From: JAWOGN01 sp046496815
GTDB lineage: Bacteria; Desulfobacterota; DSM-4660; Desulfatiglandales; Desulfatiglandaceae
Reading direction: 5' to 3'
Assembly: GCA_046496815.1 (NCBI GenBank)
Contig: JAWOGN010000339.1
Coordinates: forward strand, 1 to 22,501
Length of the DNA: 22,501 nt
Within the stretch, counting starts at the first letter, position 1. Each line of letters starts with the position of its first letter. Of the stretch, positions 15,704 to 22,501 are shown one piece after another. The notes under the pieces are model-generated. The model saw only the letters and a list, made by a program, of their open reading frames with translations, made no database searches and was not told where the DNA came from. The translations under genes were made by a program, and so were the position numbers.

Positions 15704-16482
15704 GATGATGTCCCCGCGCTTGAAGATCCCGCTTTTCCAGGGTGTGCGTGTACAGGAACCCCTTTCAGTTTGAGTCGGAGCGCCTGCCGGTAAATCATGG
15801 CCGTAACCTTCCACGTCATCAGCGGATAGGCCAGAAGAACACGGGTCAACGAACGCCGCGTGATAGGCTCCCGTTTCAGCTCCAGGGTGGCGTCAAAGCG
15901 TTTCTTTTCTCCGGTCATAAGATTCATTTGAACATGGATCATTTCATCCGGCACGTGAAAGCGCCAGTCATACCGAATATTCATCTCCATGAAGGGGGAT
16001 ACATGGAAAACCTTGTCAAAACAGTATTGTTTCCAGCCCGGATGAGGGTGCACATTCATGGCCTCACCGAACACATAGCAATGCTCCTCAAGCCAAGGAG
16101 TGTTGTGAACCTCCGCCACCAGGGCCTCTATACGGCGATCCGGAGGATCATAACAGTAGTAAAAACTCACGGGATTGAAGCAATATCCGAAATACCGCAA
16201 GTGGGTCAGCAATCGGATAGGCCCATTCGGACGCATGCCCACCTGGGCCTGCACCAGATCCCTGACAGCCCGGTCGAGGGGGATATGAGGCGGGCCGAGG
16301 TGGTCTCGCCTTCGAAAATATGCCAAATTGACATGTTCCGTGGACCAGAGCGGATGCGAATCAAATACGTGGGCGAATTCGGCCAAATCCAAATATATCA
16401 TGTATAGCCGGTATTGAAATGTATTGAGGACCGGCGTAAATCGTCGATGTCTGACTTTACCCCGGTATAGGCAGCTTTTCAT
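15700..16482 (-). CDS. DUF1365 family protein
   Basis: This 260-aa protein matches DUF1365 throughout: an N-terminal CLYRGKVRHRRFTPVLNTF, then LTHLRYFGYCFNPVSFYYCYD, VHNTPWLEEHCYVF, KVFHVSPFMEM and a C-terminal TWKVTAMIYRQALRLKLKG. The function is unproven. The family is nearly always found between a FAD amine-oxidase-type gene and a CFA synthase, as here, so it probably helps to deliver or modify the acyl substrate. The ATG at 16482 lies one base after the stop of the FAD gene (TGA-G-ATG), indicating translational coupling. A GTG at 16524 is in frame but would overlap the FAD gene. Confidence 0.93.
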   Translation of the reverse strand: MKSCLYRGKVRHRRFTPVLNTFQYRLYMIYLDLAEFAHVFDSHPLWSTEHVNLAYFRRRDHLGPPHIPLDRAVRDLVQAQVGMRPNGPIRLLTHLRYFGYCFNPVSFYYCYDPPDRRIEALVAEVHNTPWLEEHCYVFGEAMNVHPHPGWKQYCFDKVFHVSPFMEMNIRYDWRFHVPDEMIHVQMNLMTGEKKRFDATLELKREPITRRSLTRVLLAYPLMTWKVTAMIYRQALRLKLKGVPVHAHPGKAGSSSAGTSS

Positions 16483-16483
16483 C

Positions 16484-17728
16484 TCAAAGGCGCTTTCCAA
16501 AGGACTCGCAAACAGCGAGCGCACTCTTCACGCCGTCTTCGTGGAAACCATACCCCCAGTAGGCTCCACAAAAATGGATACGGTTCTTTCCGTTTATCTC
16601 AGAAAACCGTTTCTGCGCAACGAGTCCTCGGCTGCAGTAGACCGGATGGTGATAGATCAGTTTTCTAATAATCCTTGCAGGCTCGATGCGATGTCCCGGG
16701 TTAAGGGTCACACAAAAATCCACAGGGGCTTCAAGACACTGCAGACTGTTCATGTAATAGGTCAGCATAGCCCCACGCCGCGCCTCCTTGGGTATGAATG
16801 AATTCCAACTTGCCCAACAAGACCGATGCCGGGGCATCATGGATGAATCCGTGTGAAGAACCGTGAGGTTTTCCTGATAGGGGATGGCGCTCAACACGGC
16901 ATTTTCCGCTTCCGTGGGGTCGGCGATCATCGAGAGGGCTTGATCGCTGTGGGCGGCGATAATACAGTGGTCGAAATGTTCGACATCTTCATTACCAACT
17001 CTCACCTCCACATCCGTTTCACGACGAAAAATCGAGCGAACAGGACACCCGACCCGTATCCTGCCCCGAAAAGGCGCAATGAGCTTTTCAATATATTGCC
17101 GCGATCCCCCCTTGACAACGAGCCATTGAGGCTGGTTCCGCAGCTGGAGAAATCCGTGGTTGTGGAAAAAGGCGGCAAAAAATCGGGCTGGAAAATCCTG
17201 AAAACGGTTGGGGTCGGCGGACCAGATGGCCGACCCCATGGGGATGATGAAATAGTCCTTAAACCATTTTGAATACCTTTGCGTCCGGAGATACTCACCC
17301 AAGGTCGTATCATTATCTCGGGATCGAATCAGATCCTCGGATGCCCTCCGAAAGCGGAAGACGTCCAAAAGCATTCGGATAAAAGCCGGACGAAACAGGT
17401 TTCTCCGCTGGGCAAAAAGGGCCCTCGGGGAAGTGGGGCTGTATTCAAAGCCTGATTTTTCGCAACGAACGCTGAAGCTCATGTTTGAGGGTTGCCAGGC
17501 AACCTCCAGCTGCTTCAGAAGCTTTACGAAATTGGGGTAGGTTTTTTCGTTGAATACAATAAATCCCGTATCCACGGGATATGTCCGTCCCTCCACATCC
17601 ACATCGATCGTGTGGGTGTGACCTCCGATGTAGTCATTGGCCTCATATACGACAATTTCATGATCCCGCCACAACAGATAGGCCGACACCAATCCGGAAA
17701 TCCCGGCGCCGATGATTGCGATCCGCAT
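16484..17728 (-). CDS. FAD-dependent amine-oxidase-type oxidoreductase
   Basis: This 414-aa flavoprotein opens with a dinucleotide-binding fold (IAIIGAGISGL, residues 3-13, then the acidic end of strand two in VVYEANDYIGGHTHT). It ends with a FAD-contacting FCGAYWGYGFHEDGVKSAL block. It belongs to the NAD(P)-binding/flavin amine oxidase group that accompanies DUF1365 and CFA synthase in many proteobacteria. From memory, relatives in Rhodobacter sphaeroides belong to the sigma-E/ChrR response and have been linked to unusual fatty-acid synthesis, in which an acyl chain is desaturated or oxidised next to the CFA-type methylation. It is probably the first gene of the operon; the ATG at 17728 has AGGACAG upstream. 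Regulation probably involves the inverted repeat and promoter at 17762-17869. Confidence 0.92.
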   Translation of the reverse strand: MRIAIIGAGISGLVSAYLLWRDHEIVVYEANDYIGGHTHTIDVDVEGRTYPVDTGFIVFNEKTYPNFVKLLKQLEVAWQPSNMSFSVRCEKSGFEYSPTSPRALFAQRRNLFRPAFIRMLLDVFRFRRASEDLIRSRDNDTTLGEYLRTQRYSKWFKDYFIIPMGSAIWSADPNRFQDFPARFFAAFFHNHGFLQLRNQPQWLVVKGGSRQYIEKLIAPFRGRIRVGCPVRSIFRRETDVEVRVGNEDVEHFDHCIIAAHSDQALSMIADPTEAENAVLSAIPYQENLTVLHTDSSMMPRHRSCWASWNSFIPKEARRGAMLTYYMNSLQCLEAPVDFCVTLNPGHRIEPARIIRKLIYHHPVYCSRGLVAQKRFSEINGKNRIHFCGAYWGYGFHEDGVKSALAVCESFGKRL

Positions 17729-17761
17729 GGCTTTCTGTCCTTTCAGTCCTCCAGATAGTTT

Positions 17762-17850
17762 AAAATATTTGTATCAATTTAGCGCTTTCAAATGGTGAGT
17801 TGGGGGTCGTTGGGAGGGGTTCAAAGCGCTAAATTGATACAAAATATTTT
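17762..17850. repeat. Near-perfect inverted repeat, 27-bp arms, G-rich 34-nt loop
   Basis: The left arm contains GTATCAATTTAGCGCTTT (17771-17788), which is exactly repeated in reverse complement at 17823-17840. Pairing extends outward through the flanking AT-rich bases to 17762 and 17850 with a single unpaired base, giving 27 pairs. The 34-base loop (17789-17822) has three runs of three or more Gs on the plus strand. The repeat sits between divergent genes, 34 bases upstream of the FAD oxidoreductase start. It could be an operator, a 5'-leader hairpin or a remnant of a small mobile element. Confidence 0.9.
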
Positions 17851-17869
17851 TATTTTTCTAATATGACAA
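17841..17869 (-). promoter_or_regulatory. Promoter of the FAD-DUF1365-cfa operon
   Basis: On the minus strand TTGTCA (17869-17864) and TATTTT (17846-17841) are exactly 17 bases apart, with an AT-rich spacer. The -10 lies in the outer part of the right inverted-repeat arm, so transcription would begin around 17834 and the leader would carry most of the hairpin. The -35 region overlaps a loose dyad (CTAATAT...ATGTTAG, about 17858-17878). This is the best promoter match I found in the window. Confidence 0.5.
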
Positions 17870-18027
17870 ATATGTTAGAAATTTTCAACAACCATATTTA
17901 ACCGAAGTGAAGCGGTTCCGGGTTTCCCGATGAAATCAGTTTTGAGCTTGAAAAACCCAAACAACGCGCGTCAATGGGGGAATCGAATTCCATGATCACT
18001 CAATCGCAAACATCACAAGGTGACGGC

Positions 18028-18438
18028 ATGGGTCTTCAAATCGGGCTTGTGGGTGAAAAAGAAATGAACGTTACGGGGAGGGACCTTGCCAGCTTTGATG
18101 GAAACATTGGGGCGAACGTACTGTCAACGCATCGGGTCGTATTATTGATGGAACTGGCGGCCCGTCAGGCCATAGAAGGACGAATCCCAGCGGGTAAAAT
18201 CACGCTGGGCACCCGAATTGACATCCGGCATTTTGCGGCAGCTCCGGTCGGATCTCGAGTTCGCGCTGTTGCACGGCTGACTGCAACAAAAGGAAACAAA
18301 CTTTATTTTTATGTGGCAGCCTACGATAACATGGAAAAATTGGCTGAGGGTGAGAATGAACAAGTCATTGTCTCACAAGACCTATTTTTAAAAAAAATAG
18401 CTCACAAGGCTGAGAAAAAACACCAAAGCAAACCGTAA
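18028..18438 (+). CDS. Hot-dog thioesterase, FlK-like family
   Basis: This 136-aa single-domain protein fits the FlK-like acyl-CoA thioesterase family of the hot-dog fold. It shows the STHRVVLLMELAAR helix (T34, E42), then KITLGTRIDIRHFAAAPVGSRV (H68), corresponding to the Thr, Glu and His positions that are catalytic in fluoroacetyl-CoA thioesterase. It probably hydrolyses a short or unusual acyl-CoA in the cytoplasm; the substrate is not evident. The ATG at 18028 is preferred because AAGGTGA lies six bases before it and the N-terminus then matches the family. ATGs at 17974 and 17992 are in frame and possible, the second with a GGGGGA upstream. The FAD-binding gene follows 84 bases later on the same strand. 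Confidence 0.8.
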   Translation: MGLQIGLVGEKEMNVTGRDLASFDGNIGANVLSTHRVVLLMELAARQAIEGRIPAGKITLGTRIDIRHFAAAPVGSRVRAVARLTATKGNKLYFYVAAYDNMEKLAEGENEQVIVSQDLFLKKIAHKAEKKHQSKP

Positions 18439-18522
18439 CCCTTCGCTGTGTTATCGGCTGTGGGGCCGGCGGTATGAAGAGTCACAGCGATACACTGCTT
18501 CGTTTCAGGAATCAAGAAGGCG

Positions 18523-20253
18523 ATGAGATTTAGTTTTGCGATCATTGGCGGCGGCCTGACCGGGGTTTCAATGATCTTCCAGCTTGTGAAAAGGATTCGG
18601 CAAAAAGCCCGGTCAGGTCAACTGGATCCTTCAAAAATCAACATTCAGATGTTCGAAAAGCAGTCTGTCTTTGGACCCGGCTTTCCCCATTCAGAAAACA
18701 ATGCCCTGCCATGTCATATTATAAACATGTGCGCTCAGGACATGGGGATTATTTCGGCTAATCCGGGGGATTTCCAGAACTGGGCGGACAGTCACCGGGA
18801 ATCAATTTACAACCACTATCGTGCATTCTTCAATGAATCCGATCTCCGACAGGATTGCTGCGATTACTATCCGCGCCCCGTCATGGGTGAGTATCTCAAG
18901 TCAAGATTCGGGGAAGCCATAGAGAAGGCCCGACAACTCGGTTTGGGATTGGAGCTCTATTCAAGATGCGAGGTTACGAACCTGTTGGAAGAGAACTCCA
19001 GGGTTCGGTTAACCTTCAAAAACTTCAATACGGGCAAGCGTTTCTCAATCCATTCAGACCGTGCCTTGATTGCGACAGGCCATTGGCTTGATCACGAGGA
19101 GCGGGATCATTTTTTTCCGTCTCCCTGGCCCCCGAAAACCCTTGTTGAAGGAATTCCCACCGGCGAGAGCGTTGCGATCATCGGCACAAGTCTCAGTGCC
19201 TTGGATGCGACCCTGGCCCTCACCGCTGAAGGAGAATTTCATCGTGATGCAAAGGGTGTACTCACCTATGTACCCGCTTCAAATCCGAGAAACATCCGCC
19301 TTTATTCAAGACGGGGACTCTTGCCGAGGATCAGGGGCAAGACGGGCGATTACAAGAACAGGTTTCTGACGTTAGAGAATGTGGAGAAACTCACCATTGA
19401 AAATAACGGCATGTTGTCTTTGGAAACAATATTCCATTTGCTCGAATCGGACTTGGAAGCCGCCTACGGGCACCGAATTGAATGGACAAAAATCCTGAAT
19501 CCAACGGCTTCGCCCATTCAACTGCTAAAGGCCGATATAAAGGATGCAAAACAAGGAGACGGACACAATGGGGCACTTCTCCGGCAAACAGTGCTTCACC
19601 GGACACTTCCTTTTGTCAGGAAGCTTTACACAAGTTTATCTGCAGCGGACAGAAAACGATTTGACAAAAAGTATGCGACTCTATTTTTTTCCCATGCATC
19701 CGCCATCCCGTTGATTAATGGTGAAAAGCTGTTAGCCCTTATGAAATCCGGAACCGTTGATGTGGTCAAGCTCGGCGACCCCTATCGCTTCATCAAGGAT
19801 GCGTCGAGGGGAGACTATGAATTTGTCTATAGAACGGAGCAAGGGATGAAGAAGCGGCGCCGTCACAAATATGTCATTGATGCCCGCGGCCAGAAAAAAT
19901 CCTATGAAACCAATCCGTCAGAGTTGGCGCAGAATCTCCTTCGATCCGGAACCATTCAAATAGAGGAGCTTCCATACCTGAATCACCCGGAATCCCACGA
20001 TCACATGACTGAGGATCCGGATGGTGGAATCCGAATTTATCGGACGGGCGGCATGTGGATAGATCCCGACACACACCATGTGGTGAGAAAGGGCATTGAC
20101 GGCAAAAAATCCATATCGGAAAGGATTTATGCGGTTGGAGCGATGACAAGAGGTCAAATAATCGACGCAAGCATGGCCCATGCGAGCGCGGTGTCAACGG
20201 ATAAAATTGCGGAAAGTCTTACAGGTTTCTTGGAAAAGACCCAATCACGATGA
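18523..20253 (+). CDS. FAD/NAD(P)-binding protein (NAD_binding_9-type), 576 aa
   Basis: The protein starts with a dinucleotide-binding fold (FAIIGGGLTGVS, residues 5-16, and an acidic strand-two end at MFEK) and has a second Rossmann segment near residue 217 (VAIIGTSLSALDATLAL). It ends with a flavin-type IYAVGAMTRGQIIDASMAHA block. This layout fits the FAD-NAD(P)-binding group found in large uncharacterised oxidoreductases, related to HpnW-like and ornithine-monooxygenase-like proteins in overall design. The reaction and substrate are unknown. The insert with PGFPHS...CHIINMCAQDMGI near residue 50-75 resembles the family's conserved 'G.GL.Y......LLN....' loop. The start has AAGAAGG immediately upstream. 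A loose inverted repeat (CGCTGTG at 18444, CACAGCG at 18483) lies in the gap before it but lacks a T-run. Neighbouring thioesterase may be in the same transcript. Confidence 0.82.
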   Translation: MRFSFAIIGGGLTGVSMIFQLVKRIRQKARSGQLDPSKINIQMFEKQSVFGPGFPHSENNALPCHIINMCAQDMGIISANPGDFQNWADSHRESIYNHYRAFFNESDLRQDCCDYYPRPVMGEYLKSRFGEAIEKARQLGLGLELYSRCEVTNLLEENSRVRLTFKNFNTGKRFSIHSDRALIATGHWLDHEERDHFFPSPWPPKTLVEGIPTGESVAIIGTSLSALDATLALTAEGEFHRDAKGVLTYVPASNPRNIRLYSRRGLLPRIRGKTGDYKNRFLTLENVEKLTIENNGMLSLETIFHLLESDLEAAYGHRIEWTKILNPTASPIQLLKADIKDAKQGDGHNGALLRQTVLHRTLPFVRKLYTSLSAADRKRFDKKYATLFFSHASAIPLINGEKLLALMKSGTVDVVKLGDPYRFIKDASRGDYEFVYRTEQGMKKRRRHKYVIDARGQKKSYETNPSELAQNLLRSGTIQIEELPYLNHPESHDHMTEDPDGGIRIYRTGGMWIDPDTHHVVRKGIDGKKSISERIYAVGAMTRGQIIDASMAHASAVSTDKIAESLTGFLEKTQSR

Positions 20254-20529
20254 TGAAAACAATGATTCGAAAAGAGCACCTCTGGACCCCCACCCTGAAT
20301 CATTACCAGCAATGCATCCTTTTTGAAAAAAGAAGGCGATGCGTTTTGATCCCATTTTGGGTGTTTTTTCCGGTGATTTGGCCACTGGACTGACCGGACA
20401 CAGGGCGGTATTATGCGTAGCGGGTTCCAAGGTTCCAGGAGCAGCCGGCTTGAGAGGCGAAAAAAAGCGGCTTTCGTTTCCCTCTGTTCACGGGAAGCAT
20501 TTCTTTAAGAACATTAAGCAGGAGAGAGG
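20254..20529. other. Intergenic region before the coiled-coil OmpA gene
   Basis: This 276-bp region has no convincing gene. It contains an 8-bp inverted repeat, AATGATTC (20261-20268) and GAATCATT (20297-20304), just after the FAD-binding gene; it could be a weak transcription end, but there is no T-run directly after it. A 64-codon plus-strand frame (20339-20533) has AAGG before its ATG and overlaps the OmpA gene start by four bases, yet shows no recognisable protein character. Confidence 0.35.
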
Positions 20530-22500
20530 ATGACAATGAAAAGAATCCCCACCATCGTGTTGTCTGTCTTACTGGCAGCCGCTGTTATTTCCGGCTTGGT
20601 CCTTTACGGAAGATATCAAAATGCCACGGATGCCCTCTTGAGCAAGGAAAAAGAGATGATATCCCTGGATGAAAGGATCAACCGGCTGAATGATGAAATC
20701 TCTTCGCTTCAAGATTCAGGCCGGAAGAATGCCGAAAAGAGCTTGGAGGAATTGGGGCGCGCAAAAGCGCACATTTCTAAAATTTTGTCTCAACTGGAAA
20801 GCGCGAATTCTCGGATCGAGACTTTAACCGACGAGCTTGGAAAAAAGGACGGTAAAATCGGAGAGCTCCGACAAAGTTTTTCAAATGCTGAAAAAGACAG
20901 GGGGGCCATCGAGGCTCAATTATCCCATTTACAGTCTTCTCACGAAACCGCTGTCTCCAATCTTAGGGAAGAGATCCATACCCGTGACCGGCGGATTGTC
21001 GAACTCGAAAAACACGCTCAAACCGCGACGGATCAGGTCTTGACGCTAAAGGAAGATGTTGCTGAAAATCTTCGCGAGATAGAAGCCCTCCGGGGCCGGC
21101 TTTCATATCTCAAAAAGCAGAAAAACGATGTTGATGTTCAGTTGGCAGAGCTGAAGGCAAACCATGAGGCCGCCGTCTCCGAGCTGGAAAGGCAAAATGC
21201 CGATTGGGGTGCGATGATTGCCGATCTTCGGAAACGGTCCAAGGACATCCTGTCGCAAATGTCTTTTCTTCAGGAAGAAGTTGCCAAAGAGCGGAGGGAA
21301 ACCGAAGCACTCGAAATAAGTCTTTCCGATCTTGAAAATCGAAGGGAGGCAGCGGAGGCCTCATTGGAGCAACTGAAATCAGCGCATCAGGCGAAGCTAT
21401 CCTCTCTGCAAGAAGAAGTCCGACTTCGAGACACCGCCGTTGAAGCATTGGCAAAAAAATTTCAAAACGCAGCATCCGAAGTCCGTGCCTTAAAGGATAA
21501 ACTTGAGAAACGCCAAACTGAAATGGAAGAACTCCGGGGTCGACTCACAGAGATCGAGAAACAAAGGAGCACGGTTGAGGGACAACTCAATAGACACAAG
21601 TCAACTCATGAGGCCGAGCTCACCGATCTCAGGGAACAAATCAAGCGTCGAGATACCAAAATTGCTCAGCTGGAGCCGCAGCTTGAGGAGGAAAAAAAAC
21701 GGGGGACTTCGCTTCAGCAAGAGATCTTGAAGCGCCAAAACGAGGCGGAAGCGTTTCAGCAGAGTATGGAGAGTACTGAAAAACAAAAGGCGGCCTTGGA
21801 GGCTCAGGTAGAGCGACTGAAGTCAACTCACGACGATACCCTCTCCCGGCTTAATTCTGAAATTCAGGGCCGCGACGCCATGATTCGAGACTTTCGGAAA
21901 AAAATGAAGGACCTTACCTCTGAGCTCTTATTTCACAAGGAAGCGCTGGCAAAACGTCAGGATGAACTGGAAACACTTCAGAGCAGCCTATCCGATCTCT
22001 TGGGGCAAAAAGGACGGCTCATAACACAAATCGATGCGTTGAAATCCGCCCATGACAGTATCGTGACGGATTTAAAAGGCGAAATTCTAAACAAGCAAGT
22101 GACTCTCGAGGAGCTTGCAGAAAAACTTTCCATCACATTTGTGGACCGAATCCTGTTTGATTTCGGCAAAGCGACGATTACTCCAAAGGGTAAGGATATT
22201 TTAAGAAAGGTTGGAGAAGCCTTGAGAAATGCCGGGGCGAAGCAGATCCGAGTGGTGGGACACACAGACAATAAACTTATCCTGCCGGAGCATCGATATA
22301 AATTCCCTTCGAATTGGGAACTCTCCGCGGCTCGAGCGGCAGCGGTGATCCGGTACTTTCAAAATGATATCGGCATTGATCCACGCAACATGGAAGCAGT
22401 CGGTCAATCCTTTTACAGGCCTATCGCGACCAATGAAACTGAAGAAGGTCGCAGCCGGAACAGACGGGTGGCCATTATTATAGCTCCGAGGTTGGAATGA
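20530..22500 (+). CDS. Membrane-anchored coiled-coil protein with C-terminal OmpA/MotB domain
   Basis: This 656-aa protein has a short basic N-terminus and one membrane segment (about 7-27, IPTIVLSVLLAAAVISGLVL) without a lipobox, so it is probably anchored in the inner membrane facing the periplasm. A long Lys/Glu-rich coiled coil (about 35-530) follows, built from five tandem 74-residue repeats plus partial ends. The OmpA/MotB domain (about 535-656) shows ILFDFGKATITPKG, VVGHTDN, FPSNWELSAARAAAV, and EEGRSRNRRVAI. The Asp and Arg that hold the peptidoglycan peptide in this family are present. The role is likely to tether or space the inner membrane and the cell wall. The ATG at 20530 has GGAGAG five bases upstream; an ATG at 20536 is equally possible. 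The stop is one base before the window end, so the gene is complete. Confidence 0.93.
   Translation: MTMKRIPTIVLSVLLAAAVISGLVLYGRYQNATDALLSKEKEMISLDERINRLNDEISSLQDSGRKNAEKSLEELGRAKAHISKILSQLESANSRIETLTDELGKKDGKIGELRQSFSNAEKDRGAIEAQLSHLQSSHETAVSNLREEIHTRDRRIVELEKHAQTATDQVLTLKEDVAENLREIEALRGRLSYLKKQKNDVDVQLAELKANHEAAVSELERQNADWGAMIADLRKRSKDILSQMSFLQEEVAKERRETEALEISLSDLENRREAAEASLEQLKSAHQAKLSSLQEEVRLRDTAVEALAKKFQNAASEVRALKDKLEKRQTEMEELRGRLTEIEKQRSTVEGQLNRHKSTHEAELTDLREQIKRRDTKIAQLEPQLEEEKKRGTSLQQEILKRQNEAEAFQQSMESTEKQKAALEAQVERLKSTHDDTLSRLNSEIQGRDAMIRDFRKKMKDLTSELLFHKEALAKRQDELETLQSSLSDLLGQKGRLITQIDALKSAHDSIVTDLKGEILNKQVTLEELAEKLSITFVDRILFDFGKATITPKGKDILRKVGEALRNAGAKQIRVVGHTDNKLILPEHRYKFPSNWELSAARAAAVIRYFQNDIGIDPRNMEAVGQSFYRPIATNETEEGRSRNRRVAIIIAPRLE
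20941..22050 (+). repeat. Five in-phase 222-bp (74-codon) repeats within the coiled-coil gene
   Basis: Repeat units start at 20941, 21163, 21385, 21607 and 21829, each beginning with a His codon in an 'S/T/A/N-H-x-x-x-L/V' pattern and ending in 'xLKS(T/A)'. All five are exactly 74 codons with no insertions or deletions, although the residues have diverged considerably. A sixth partial unit begins at 22051, and a faded one precedes 20941. Consensus features are an 'E(I/V)..RD..I..L' block about ten residues in and 'L.KRQ.E.E.LR..L...EKQ' around residues 40-60. Confidence 0.9.
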
Positions 22501-22501
22501 T

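Noticed and set aside
20339..20533. 64-codon frame overlapping the start of the OmpA gene
   Set aside because: It has a possible ribosome site and an ATGA overlap, but the sequence has no conserved or domain-like features; I left it as intergenic.

Overview
The window looks like a chromosomal segment of a Gram-negative, probably anaerobic bacterium of the Desulfobacterota (deltaproteobacterial sulfate-reducer type). This is inferred from gene content: a DUF362 protein, a LivF-type ABC ATPase remnant, an iron-sulfur-flavoprotein-like reductase, a cobalamin-type radical SAM enzyme and an OmpA/MotB-type envelope protein. GC content looks close to 50%. No marker gene proves the assignment. I see no rRNA, tRNA, CRISPR array or intact insertion sequence.

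Left part (1-5215). The 3' end of a DUF362 gene comes first. It is followed by a decayed livF pseudogene, a flavodoxin-family reductase and an M24 (Xaa-Pro peptidase-like) gene, all on the plus strand. A class-III omega-aminotransferase faces them on the minus strand. Upstream of it lie two small minus-strand genes, a 121-aa basic protein and a 52-aa protein.

Middle-left (5216-10844), all minus strand. After a 441-bp non-coding stretch come an adenine-deaminase-like amidohydrolase, a 116-aa unknown, a short QW-repeat (squalene-hopene-cyclase-like toroid) protein without the catalytic DxDD motif, a B12-binding radical SAM protein and a DUF2177 membrane protein. Read in transcription order (10844 to 5657) these could be one or two operons.

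Centre (10437-17728) is a lipid-modification locus. A divergent intergenic region drives DUF2177 leftwards. To the right it drives a GPH/MelB-type MFS transporter, a DUF1295 (steroid-5-alpha-reductase-like) protein and a CFA-synthase-like methyltransferase. Facing these is a tightly overlapping minus-strand operon: FAD amine-oxidase-type oxidoreductase, DUF1365 and cyclopropane-fatty-acyl-phospholipid synthase. The two operons converge with no base between their stop codons. From memory, several of these families occur together in sigma-E/ChrR (singlet-oxygen) regulons of aerobic and phototrophic proteobacteria. No ChrR, RpoE or photolyase gene is present here. The likely shared job is SAM-dependent modification of unsaturated acyl chains in membrane phospholipids. 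The radical SAM enzyme next door is a candidate for a further, undescribed modification.

Right part (17729-22501). A 299-bp divergent intergenic region holds a near-perfect 27-bp-stem inverted repeat that overlaps a good minus-strand promoter. One arm is repeated beside the livF pseudogene 17 kb away. Then follow a FlK-like hot-dog thioesterase, a large two-Rossmann FAD/NAD(P)-binding protein, and a membrane-anchored coiled-coil protein built from five exact-length 74-residue repeats ending in an OmpA/MotB peptidoglycan-binding domain.
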